Source: Ascidia mentula
Taxonomy: Eukaryota; Chordata; Ascidiacea; Phlebobranchia; Ascidiidae
Direction: 5' to 3'
Length of the DNA: 64,000 nt
Assembly: GCA_947561715.1 (NCBI GenBank)
Contig: OX387203.1
Span: 4,216,001 to 4,280,000 of the forward strand
Positions 24,199 to 33,229 of this stretch are shown here, one piece after another; position 1 is the stretch's first letter, and the number at the start of each line of letters is the position of its first letter. The position numbers and the translations under genes were made by a program. The notes below the pieces were generated by a model. That model did no database searches and was not told the DNA's origin. It saw only the letters and a program-made list of their open reading frames with translations.

Positions 24199-25093
24199 CG
24201 ACGATGACGCACGGGATGCGATGGTTGCACAGAGTTGTACAGGTTCGGATCGAGGGGAGTTCCTAATGAAATTAAGGAGGGAGTTACAACAAAGCTCGAT
24301 TAGTGTCCAGATCGCGAACCACACAAACCTTGTTGGTCCTAGATCTTGCGTTGTTGAGTTACGAAAACAACATGACATGAGGACAGGCCGAAGCAGCCAA
24401 ATTTGATTACGCAGCGTGAAGGAAGGCAGCCTCTGAGTTGGTGACAGAAGTGCATTATACAGATGGCGTGGTAACCTCGAAGGCGATGCGACTTTTCTGA
24501 GGCAATCTGTTGTCCCCTGGCAGGGAGTGAAAAATCCCTGACGCCATAGCTCCTCTAGCGGTTTTTTGAGTTTGAGTTAAATTTTCAACGCCATCCATTT
24601 TGCGGAAACTTTCCGTGTTGTGATAATTAGGCTTCACAATGCGTTGTCGTGGAAACAAAAGTCTTGAACCCGGCATAATGAAAGCTGGAGTACACAAAAA
24701 CGTAGATAAACCGAACGGCGCAATAAACAGCGCAAATTCTGTTTGCAATGTACCCCGTTCGGATTACCACAACGTGCCAGACGAAGCTTCTCAAATGCGA
24801 TGTTGTCAAGTCGCGCTGAATCAACATTTTGGGCCGCTGGACGCGCGGCACAGATTTGCTACATTTCGACTTGCGACCAGGGCTCTCGACGACGCGATGT
24901 TGGTCGCGTGCGCAGCTAGAATACACACTGCTGTTTGTTCAGGGAATTGAGGAATTACAGGAAGCTAAGTCGGATCAGCGGCTGGGCTGATATTACGAAG
25001 ATTTCTTAATTAAATTTGGCGCGATTTTTTATCTAACGCACGGCTGTCATATTTTTAATGCTTTGTAAGAAGGCAAAATGGCGTAAAAGTATA

Positions 25094-25258
25094 TGATAAA
25101 CAGCATTTAAGCTCTGGTTTTCCTTTTTAGACTTGTCAACTCCAGATATTTCACACCCAAGTATATCGCATATGTTATTGCATAAATTAAACAGAAAAGC
25201 CAAAACTAATCATAGTAGAGCAAACGTTTCGAACACTGCTATGCTTATCATCAGTGCT
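25094..25258 (+). repeat. Interspersed element, copy 1
   Basis: Bases 25095-25158 (gataaacagcatttaagct onward) match 26256-26318 along their whole length, ending ctccagatatttcacac here and ctccaaatattttgcac there. An 8-base repeat, aagtatat, brackets this part and may be a target duplication. Just beyond it, 25222-25258 carries on the minus strand a CTGATGA ... GTTCGAAAC unit that is also found in copy 2. Confidence 0.5.
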
Positions 25259-25508
25259 AGTGTCCGAGTTGCAACCAGGCACCTGTTTTGGTTGAAAAGT
25301 ACCACAAATTACATACAACCTGAAGTCAACGATAAGCAATTAAGAAGAAGTCGGCGCTTGGGTTTGCCCTTGGCGTTTTGTTGTATTCGCGTTCCCTACA
25401 GGAAAAGCATCGAAGATATAGGGTCGTGATTCGTTGGTGATCATCCTTCGCTTCAGACCAAGCCCAAACCATAACACAAAAGCGTTAAGTAACCAGTATA
25501 AAAACTTT

Positions 25509-27174
25509 TCAGAGTTTGGTTGCTGCTGCACAGTTGGAAAGAACCATACGTTTGACCAAGTCGAGTAGCATGGTTATATCATCGTCCTCGGACATACGGT
25601 GTTGGCCATGTTTGCTTAGTACCAAGTTTACTTCATGTGTCGAATCAGCCACACGCGACCTAACGAAGTCCAGTGAGCCTGCCCAGGGTACAGATTCGTC
25701 GCACATACCGTGTAAAATGTACAATTTACAAGGCAGATTAAACGAACTTTTATCAGTAGGGAATAAGTTGTAGTCACTTGCTCCATCAAGAAAAGTCGAC
25801 GATAGCTCGTAAGCGCCATCTTGCGCAAATCGTGACGGCATGGTGTAGCCGCCAGAGGGCGTTTTGGCAAGCTTACGATTGATGCTGAAAGTAAAAGAGG
25901 GGGCAACACCGATTAAACCAACGATGCGACCTGGGAAGCGTTTTGCCACATGAAGCATCATATGTGCCCCCATACTGGATCCCACGATAATCTACAAAAG
26001 CAAAATAAAACAATTACTAGGGAGAAAGTAAATGGTATAAAACTTCTGAGCAGCAACTGTATGTAAATTATCTCAGAAACTAATATTTGGTTAATATAAT
26101 CACTATTAAAATATTCGAACACTGTACAAATTTGAGAATGTATTAGAATCATGCTATGAAAACACACCAAGTTAACATTTATACTTATTATTGTAAAACC
26201 AAACCAATTACTGATGATGAACGCAGTTGGTGTTCGAAACGTTTACTAATACTAATGTATAACAGCATTTTAGCTTTGGCTTTCATTTTCAAAGTTATAA
26301 ACTCCAAATATTTTGCACCCAAACCAATTAAATTATAAACTTAAATCAGCCAGGTGTATCGATTGTAATAAAATGCACCAAATAATCAAATTTTTGAACA
26401 AAATCAAAGTACTATTTTATGCAATTTTATCTAAATAACACACTTAAGTACTGCATGAAGTATTGTTCTTGGTAGTACAAAATAGGTTCCATTCAAACAG
26501 GCACCTTTGTCATTATTTGTTGTCCACCACATTAGGCAGAAAGCAAGTAGTGTAAGAATTGAGATAGGCAATTCAAACATAGAGTGCTTCTCTTTAATGT
26601 TTTTGAATACATCAAAGTATATTGACCCAAGCACATATACCTGGGGTCCACTTGTCAGATCTTTAAAAACGTCACAAGCATCTTCCACCCAGTTAACAAA
26701 GTATTCACATTTCCCTTCCGAAGACCCAATTCCAGTGTAGTCAAAGCGTACAAATGGCCTTTCATCTTTTCTATAGAGTTTGTGAGTAAAATCAACCTTT
26801 TTTTTACACACATCAAGTGATGTTTATCTCATTTTTTTCTGCCTAAAAGACAGATGGATAAATTGGTTTATGTTTTAGAGCAAACTTGCTCTTTTATTCT
26901 AGCAAAATCTGCCCCATGTTGTTTCAGAATAGTTACTTTTTAGGTGAAGGACAAATATTCAAAAATAAATGCTGATTTTCGCTAGAGTTTTAACATTTAA
27001 GGTTTTATCATATCAATGAAATCTAGACCTGCACCATTCCTCCAAAGTTTGGGCTTTTCTTCCAGTCATTTTGGACATGAAGCCAGGAATAAACATCACA
27101 CCGGGTGTTTTGGTCCCATGGCATTGGTAGTAGCCTAAAGATGGTTTACCAACTCGTCTTAGAAGTTTAGCCAT
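25509..27174 (-). CDS. ABHD10: Alpha/beta hydrolase, ABHD10-like (mitochondrial acyl-glucuronide/thioester hydrolase family)
   Basis: Three exons, 27174-27029, 26770-26641 and 25991-25509, give 252 residues. The serine-hydrolase elbow is G96-S97-S98-M99-G100. Asp190 (HGMCDESVPW) and His223 (KHGQHRM) complete the triad in the family's order and spacing. The oxyanion-side strand PGVMFIPGF and the motif RFDYTGIGSSEGKCEYF match vertebrate ABHD10 without gaps across the first exon junction, which supports that splice. Family members are mitochondrial and remove acyl-glucuronide or S-acyl groups. The N-terminus MAKLLRRVGKPS is short and basic, compatible with a transit peptide. The start is the first in-frame ATG after a stop, with A at -3. 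The gene is divergent to the B3GAT3-like gene and shares about 0.65 kb of upstream DNA with it. Confidence 0.88.
26199..26331 (+). repeat. Interspersed element, copy 2, with direct flanking repeats
   Basis: A 12-base repeat, ccaaaccaatta, stands at both ends (about 26199-26210 and 26320-26331), bracketing an insert that begins CTGATGATGAACGC and ends attttgcac. Its second half matches copy 1. It lies in the second intron of the ABHD10-like gene. The insert starts with a hammerhead-like core, discussed under findings. Confidence 0.55.
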
Positions 27175-27821
27175 ATTCGCATGCGACCAACAAACATAAT
27201 AACCGAAAAACAACGCAACGTCCAAATGGTGCCAATGACTTGGGGGTTTCCCCTTAGCAAAGAAAATTCATCACTCATTAAATTTAACGTAACATAACTG
27301 TGAACAACGCGAAATAAGAAACGTTAATTGTAGAGTATAAATAGATGGCAAGGATCGACATTCTATTCAGTTGCAGTCACAAAAATAGTATCGCGTCCAA
27401 CAAACATTATTGGTGTCTTTACCTGCTAGCATACATGTAGGCTACGAAAAGTAAATTCAGGACAAACAAACCATGAAGTTTTAAGCCTGCTAAATCGTCC
27501 GAGGAGTATCAGCTACTGTTAATACATTCATGGCATGACGAATCGTCGTGAGAAGCAGTATTTTCTGAAACGTGACAGTGACAATTCTATACAATGATGC
27601 AATTAGTCCAGGAAACCTACTACTAAACAGTGATAATTCAAAAGTTTTTCACCAATTTTATGTCATAAAAAGATAATTGTGTAAAATATGTTACTAAAAT
27701 CAATTGTTACTTAACATTTGAAACTCGATGATAAGTCAAATAATTTTTCAAAAACCAAAAGCATGCCGACACCATAATTATGCCACTTGTTTGCATGCCA
27801 ATGACAATCTAGGTCCATTGG
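27175..27821. promoter_or_regulatory. Shared divergent promoter region of ABHD10-like and B3GAT3-like genes
   Basis: This interval separates two head-to-head genes. A plus-strand TATA (gtataaatag) lies at about 27336 and is followed by an initiator-like attcagttgcag near 27365, so the B3GAT3-like transcript probably starts there with a leader of several hundred bases, perhaps spliced. No TATA is visible for the minus-strand gene. Confidence 0.5.
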
Positions 27822-27941
27822 ATGGCCGAGAAGTTATTAACTAGTGTTAACATCTTATTTATTGATGTTTTTCTCGTGTTTGTATCTTGTATGCCATGTG
27901 GTAGAGTGGGAGTTACATATCTTTCATTAAAAACAGGTGGC

Positions 27942-28907
27942 ATGAAGGTATTCCCTGTATACACCTTACGGGTGCTATTAACACTAAATTTTGTGGTGTT
28001 TTCCATTTACTGCATTGCAAATTGGGGTTGCTCAACCAAAGAGAATCAAACCAAAATTCAAAACCTAGAAGAAGAAGTCAAGTACTTAAAAAGTGTCATT
28101 GAAAATCAAAATCACCAAGCTGATATTGAAGTTACTTCCTTCAAACCCACCATTTTTGGGATAACACCTACATATGCTAGATGGACACAAAAAGCAGACT
28201 TGACCAGGCTATCTCAAACTTTGTTACATGTTAAAAACTTTCATTGGATAGTTGTAGAAGACTCAGAACACAAAACAGAACTAGTAACAAGATTTCTGCA
28301 AAAATCCGGCTTGAAGTTCACTCATCTAAATGCAAAAACAGACCAAAACTTCAAGTTGAAAGACAATGATCCAAATTGGTTACTGCCAAGAGGTGTTTCA
28401 CAAAGAAATGCAGGTTTGGAATGGATTAGGAGCAATGTTTCACCAGACACAGATGGATATCTCTATTTCATGGATGATGATAATACATATGATTTAAAGT
28501 TATTTGATGAAATAAGAACTACAAGTTTGGCCTCAGCATGGCCTGTTGGACTTAGTGGCGGCTTGAAATTTGAAGGTCCTGGCCATTGTCTACATGGAAG
28601 GGTATTAAGCTGGTATACTGCTTGGAAGCCTGAACGTCCATTTCCCATTGACATGGCAGGATTTGCTGTCCATGTGAAGCTATTGTTTAAATACCCAACT
28701 GCTGAGTTTTCAAATCAAACTCCAAGAGGATATTTGGAGTCTAATTTTCTTACCGGCTTGCACTTGTCTATTAATGACATGGAGGCAAAAGCAAATCAAT
28801 GCATAGAGGTGCTTGTTTGGCACACTAGAACAGAGAAGGCCAAAATGAAGCAGGAAGACAAATTAATAAAGCAGGGAAAGCCATCAAACCCCCAAATGGA
28901 AGTGTGA
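27942..28907 (+). CDS. B3GAT3: Galactosylgalactosylxylosylprotein 3-beta-glucuronosyltransferase (GlcAT-I like, GT43)
   Basis: Golgi type II enzyme that adds the glucuronic acid completing the tetrasaccharide linker on which heparan and chondroitin sulfate chains are built. Single exon, 321 residues. Residues 1-10 are cytosolic, 11-27 the membrane anchor, and a short coiled stem (IQNLEEEVKYLKSV) follows. The catalytic part begins FGITPTYARWTQKADLTRLS. It contains the metal-binding DDDNTYD, the donor-site GLSGGLKFEGPG and the acceptor-side PIDMAGFAV. It ends NPQMEV, like vertebrate B3GAT3 (NPAIEV-type), which favours GlcAT-I over GlcAT-P/S. An in-frame ATG 120 bases upstream (27822) would add 40 residues with another hydrophobic run. 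I prefer 27942 because it gives the family's short tail and sits just after an acceptor-like aaaacag. CpG is almost absent here. Confidence 0.92.
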   Translation: MKVFPVYTLRVLLTLNFVVFSIYCIANWGCSTKENQTKIQNLEEEVKYLKSVIENQNHQADIEVTSFKPTIFGITPTYARWTQKADLTRLSQTLLHVKNFHWIVVEDSEHKTELVTRFLQKSGLKFTHLNAKTDQNFKLKDNDPNWLLPRGVSQRNAGLEWIRSNVSPDTDGYLYFMDDDNTYDLKLFDEIRTTSLASAWPVGLSGGLKFEGPGHCLHGRVLSWYTAWKPERPFPIDMAGFAVHVKLLFKYPTAEFSNQTPRGYLESNFLTGLHLSINDMEAKANQCIEVLVWHTRTEKAKMKQEDKLIKQGKPSNPQMEV

Positions 28908-29450
28908 CAGTTCACAACTTTTGCACCTATTAAGGAAAGTAGATGCAACCATATTAGCCACAAGGGTATTGTTTACTCAATTTGTGACATTGCAAGCTGG
29001 TGGCTATGAGATTTTATCTGTATTTATTTTGTATGTTTGTTTTTACCAAAAAATGAAATCCATCTGTAGCACCTGCACAAAAGACTAGAATATTGACAAT
29101 GCCTTAGATGAAAAATCAATCAACAAATTATATTTATGTTGGTGCAAATACTTCACAATTAAAAGTGTAAGACTTTTACCCAATTTATCGTTAAAAACAG
29201 TTTGTTTGGTTTGGTGGCACTTACATACTGCAGTTTATTAGTGTGTGAAAGGATGTTCAAGTGTTTTACAGTTTGTTTGAATATGATCATATAGAGCAGA
29301 TTGTATTATACATTTTCAAAGTGGCTATGGTTTTGTTCAAATAGCAATTAGATAGTCAGTAGCAGGTAAATTACCTTTAAAAGAAGTTAATTGTGAGAAA
29401 AATTTTTAAACATTTTATTGTAGCGACAACATTCAAATATGCTCTATTAG
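28908..29450 (+). other. Probable 3' UTR of the B3GAT3-like gene
   Basis: AT-rich, CpG-poor sequence without open frames after the TGA. A variant signal ATTAAA lies at about 29157. CpG frequency jumps sharply at 29460, where the foldback element begins. Confidence 0.4.
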
Positions 29451-29454
29451 GCCG

Positions 29455-29580
29455 GGTCCACATTCACGCTTTGCGCCGGCGGATTCTTTGTTTGTTTTAA
29501 TGTCCCGAGCGTACGCCCGCACGCTGGCGTAAAATGAAACAAACAAACAAAGAATCGGCCGGCGCAAAGTTGTGTGTAAT
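29455..29580. mobile_element. MITE-like foldback element
   Basis: The arm ctttgcgccggcggattctt continuing through tgtttgtttt (about 29468-29498) is matched in reverse complement by about 29540-29572, with few differences. A short GC-rich loop with cgtacgcccg lies between them. The left flank gggtccaca resembles ends of hAT-type elements. No clear target duplication was found, so the limits are approximate. Confidence 0.55.
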
Positions 29581-31120
29581 AATCGAAAAGGCACATTTAT
29601 GACCAATTAGGTCATGATTATGAAATTCACACGTCTGAATATTTCCACACTGCCTTAATCCGTGCTTTCTTTCGTCACGCAATGATCCAAACATAGCAAA
29701 TTTCGGCACGCAAAAGAACGCGCGTTGCCAGCACGACGCCTTGTATTTACTCCGATACGGTTTTTGATCTCTGACCAAGTTTCGATCGGCTCGCTTTTCA
29801 TTGGCCTGTCGCCGCACGTGACAAAACAGACCAATGACTCGCGCCCGTTGCAGGGGTATTACCCTCCCGAAAGGGCTAAAACGGTTGCGCAATTCTGGCG
29901 CAATATCACATCTGCACCAGTAAGTTTATAGGAAGCACGCGTTATATTCTTGTCGAAGGCAAGGGCTACAAGTTATCGCTGGAAAAGCTAAATTCGTTTT
30001 TGCAAAGACCGATCTTCGACTACTGTCGAGGTCGAAACGCGTTGTTTGATCATTTTTTTTGTTGGTTACTAGCTCAAAGCGAGTTAGTAACCCTGCCTGA
30101 CTGTCGAAGGCGAAGCTAAACCGCGACCAGTGCTGTCTTTCCGAAGTTGGAATCTACAAGGTTTTCGGCTCACGAAACCATTTTCTCCAACTTGAATAAC
30201 GGTGGTAAGTAAATGTAGATTCGTTTTTCTTTACTGTAGGGTTGTTTGTATAATATCGACGTGGAACAAATTTGCTCTAACTAAGCTTTTTACAGAGAGC
30301 GCAATTTTTCCTACATCGAAATCGTCTACATTCGACATTTCCAATTTTGATTCTGTTGACACATACTACAAATCAGGTAACTGTACAAGGGTGTTTATGA
30401 CGAAATAACGACTGTTAAAATGGGCTTTTATCGCGCTGTGTTATGTTTGTTCGACTGTAGCTCTCTTGAGTAAATTTTCCGGAGGCTTTAAAGGCCTTGG
30501 TGTGAAGGTTGGTTAAAGACGTAAAGTGGGATTTTGTGCTTATTGTGTCAATGTAACTGTTTGCAAAGACCGCCTGTAGCAGCAACTTTACCAACCCACG
30601 CAGCCGGTTCATCACATCCGCACTAGGAGAAAAGTACAGGCACAAGATGGCCGCCGTGTTGAATGACTTGCAGTTTAGGGTCCGCTTGCTTATCAACATG
30701 TCAGTTAAAAGGCAAACATTTGTGTTATTGAGTAGGCAAGCTATTGGCGCCAAGTTTGTTGTTTGTCGTCCAGATAATGGGTTTATGTTTGTGAAGTCTA
30801 TCCTATGTGGTATGATCAAAATTGTAAACGGTCTTGTGGTTTGTAAATTTTTGCGAGCAGCTGAATCGAACCCTGAGCCAGACTTGTTATTTAACAATTA
30901 AATTTTAAATATGCATTTTTTATGTGTCACTATCAAAAAAGGACCTCGTTGCAGTTTGCTGAAATATGAAATATTGTTTTACCTAATAAATACAAGTCTG
31001 TGGCAACATATAAAGAAAGTGAACTGTGTTTTTTGGGGGATTTGTAAGACGTGTCCATCGTTCAGAATTTAGCAGACGCTCCGTAAGGTCACCTTGCGCT
31101 GGCGAGGATATCTCGTGATT
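29581..31120. other. Spacer with a possible orphan splice donor and one weak ORF
   Basis: CpG-rich at first, with a 12-bp hairpin (ggttactagctc / gagttagtaacc, 30062-30091). A strong donor consensus, ggtg|gtaagt, stands at about 30202. The ORF 30647-30901 (84 codons) starts cagATGGCCGCC, a good initiation context, and an AATAAA follows at about 30984, but no domain is seen and a longer frame runs antisense. I cannot decide whether a gene is present. Confidence 0.35.
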
Positions 31121-31124
31121 CTCG

Positions 31125-31243
31125 TGACGTCACCAGTCGCGTAACGTTGCATCATCCTTTTTGAAAGCATATAGTCTGGCGCGGCGCTCATGGCGTCATC
31201 ACTGCAGTCCTGGTTTTGCCGGTAACCGGTGGTGATGTATAAA
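31125..31243 (+). promoter_or_regulatory. Candidate upstream promoter: CRE, C/EBP-ATF composite site and TATA
   Basis: Within 120 bases the plus strand shows TGACGTCA (31125-31132), acgttgcatcatc (31144-31156; reverse complement contains TGATGCAAC, the C/EBP-ATF response form TGATGNAAN) and gtataaag (about 31234). Transcription would start near 31265. The next strong splice donor, tcag|gtaagc at 31981, could end the first exon. The nearest plus-strand gene is the bZIP gene at 33 kb, so this may be its distal promoter. Confidence 0.4.
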
Positions 31244-31652
31244 GTTGCCAGTCGTTAAGTTGTTTTTATGCAACTGATGTGCTACGCAGTCAGTCGTTTA
31301 AGGACTTATGTTTGCTTTGCATATCTAACAGCTGCTGGACTTAAAGCCACATTAGTCCAACGCAAAATATACGCCTGCATTGATAAATAGTGCATGTCTT
31401 TCACGTAAGGTAGTTAATTAATTTTATTAATTTCTTCTGGTTACAATTGCAAAGTCGAGTGTTAATATACTGTTCTATTTGTTATTTTCACTGAAAGTTA
31501 AGTACAGGTATAAACAAGGTTTGTTTTGCATAATCTGAAACACCGCCTTCCTATACGGCCTTCGACATTTGTCCGCAAAAGTTGACTTGTTGTGTGCATC
31601 CGTAAACACAACTTGCTGTTGGGAGTTCTTTTATATTTGCTGAGAGACTTTC

Positions 31653-31903
31653 CGATGCTTTCGTCTCTTACCACAAGTTGCCAAAACTACACAGCTGCTG
31701 ACTGCTATAACGTTACCGGAACAATTTATACTGTGCCTATATATAACTGTTCGGATACAATTACTTCTTACGGGCTGAACTTTTCTTCGATGGGTTGGCA
31801 TTGTAATTGTATGAACTGTCAATCAATTCTGCAAGTTTCCAAGCCCTGTTTGCAACAACTTTCTTGTCGTAAAGAAAAGATGTTTCGTTATCAGCGCGCT
31901 TAG
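31653..31903 (+). CDS. Cysteine-rich small ORF, uncertain
   Basis: 83 codons from ATG 31653 (MLSSLTTSCQNYTAADCY...), with nine cysteines and several N-glycosylation-type sequons (NYT, NVT, NCS, NFS). It lies between the candidate promoter at 31.2 kb and the donor at 31981, so it may be an ORF in a long leader exon of the bZIP gene rather than a separate gene. No signal peptide follows the ATG itself, although the frame upstream is hydrophobic. No homologue is recognised. Confidence 0.2.
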
Positions 31904-32569
31904 GCGTCGCTGGAGTGTTCCGAAACCCTTCGGGGTCATTTCGCGAGGACTCAAAAAGCCGAATGGCTAGTTTTGTCAGGTAAGCATCTGTTGGTTAAAT
32001 CCATGCCAGAGTCGTATTGCGTTGTCTAAAAAACACTCACCGTGGTAATGTACAGGCGCTAACGTTGTCCATTTGGTTTGACACGAAAACTCGACAAAAA
32101 AACATGTCAAAAAAATTATTGCGTCTTTGTCGGGACTTGTTAGATTAAGTATATTTAACTCCGATCAGGCTGGTTTTGGTTAATGCAGAAGCGTGTGTAC
32201 ACGTCGTGTCAAAAGTTGACAATTCGCCTCCCCCGCGAAGTTACGGAGAAAACGATTGCCCGCAAACCTCGGGTTATTGCGCAACAACCGCATATTTTGG
32301 TGTAACTGGGCCGGCGTTGCCGGGTAGGGCGTTCTGGAGGCGTGGTCGCTTATCTTTTGTGTTTGTGGAACATATATACGTCTAGTTAAAGCTTAAACTG
32401 CGTCTTTAGTGTGAAGGGTCTAATTTTTTCATATCTGGTTTATTTGTGAAAAAGTATTACAGAATGGTAAAGGTTACATAATTATTGAGGTATTCGGGGA
32501 ATGCTCAGAGAAGCTACCAGCCGGGGGCTTCCCGACTTGTTTTCTTCCTTAGAGGCCGCGCGGCATTTT

Positions 32570-32577
32570 TGACGTCA
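32570..32577. promoter_or_regulatory. CRE palindrome in the proximal promoter of the bZIP gene
   Basis: TGACGTCA about 140 bases upstream of the TATA box at 32711, a usual position for a functional CRE. The likely binders are bZIP dimers, possibly including the gene's own product. Confidence 0.45.
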
Positions 32578-32710
32578 CAAATCACATGATAGCAACCCGC
32601 CGAGCCACGTTGAGGCAGGCCCGGGCCTGTTTAGCCAAAACGAGAGAATTGGTGTTTAAAAAACACCTTTCGGTCATAAGAGAGAGCGTTTTTCGTGTTT
32701 CCGATGCCCC

Positions 32711-32719
32711 TATAAATAG
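32711..32719 (+). promoter_or_regulatory. TATA box of the 33-kb bZIP gene
   Basis: TATAAATAG, with transcription expected near 32740. The short exon that follows ends at the donor gag|gtaaac (32769/32770) and would splice to the acceptor at 33078/33079. Confidence 0.5.
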
Positions 32720-33079
32720 GATCAACGTTTCGCGCATGGTTCAGAACGTTTTCGGTACGAAACCAGGAGGTAAACGAGAAAGCAGACGAGTGCCAGTCGT
32801 TCCTTTGTTATTGTTGCAAAAAGAAAACAGAAAATGATTAAAGATCGCTTTCAGCAGCGAAAATCTGGTACATGCTTTGTTGCTTTGGTGAATTAAGGCG
32901 ATAAACTTGTTATATGTTTAATGGATGAATGTGTTTTAAAAGTTTGCTGTCTGAGGTACGTCGAACTTTTGTTGTTGTTGTTTTTCTTTGGTGGTTAGTG
33001 AATTATCCCATCTCATTACGACTTTGCCAATACTTAAAACATTTTCATGTGCTAATGTTTTATTTATTTTTATTACAGA

Positions 33080-33229
33080 ATGGTTACTTCACAATCCTCT
33101 ACTCAGTTCAACTTGCAGCATGCAAACAGAAGCAATGCACAACGAAGAAAACGCAGGGGTGGGGCAAATGCCCCAGAACCCCGTAAACCCCCATGTAGGA
33201 GAGGATATGGGGGACATGCCCATGGGTAG
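33080..33229 (+). other. Upstream ORF overlapping the bZIP start, out of frame
   Basis: ATG 33080 is the second base of the exon that starts after the acceptor at 33078. It has A at -3 and G at +4, a strong context. It encodes 49 residues, very basic and proline-rich, and stops at 33227-33229, 110 bases past the main ATG (33120). If the leader starts at the TATA-predicted site, this is the first ATG met by scanning ribosomes. Confidence 0.5.

Larger units (their letters stand above)
18842..25093. other. CpG-rich non-coding spacer upstream of the COE gene
   Basis: About 6.3 kb with no exon I can support. Open frames of 90-160 codons occur, but on both strands and without splice context, domains or plausible composition. 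CpG is frequent, unlike the gene block that begins near 26 kb, which suggests unmethylated, possibly regulatory DNA. A TATA-like gcatataaaat lies at about 19196 on the plus strand. Two CREs are listed separately. Any 5' leader exon and the promoter of the COE gene would lie here, but I cannot place them. Confidence 0.5.

Noticed and set aside
30415..30897. Minus-strand ORF of 160 codons
   Set aside because: No minus-strand ATG context or poly(A) support; antisense to an equally weak plus ORF.
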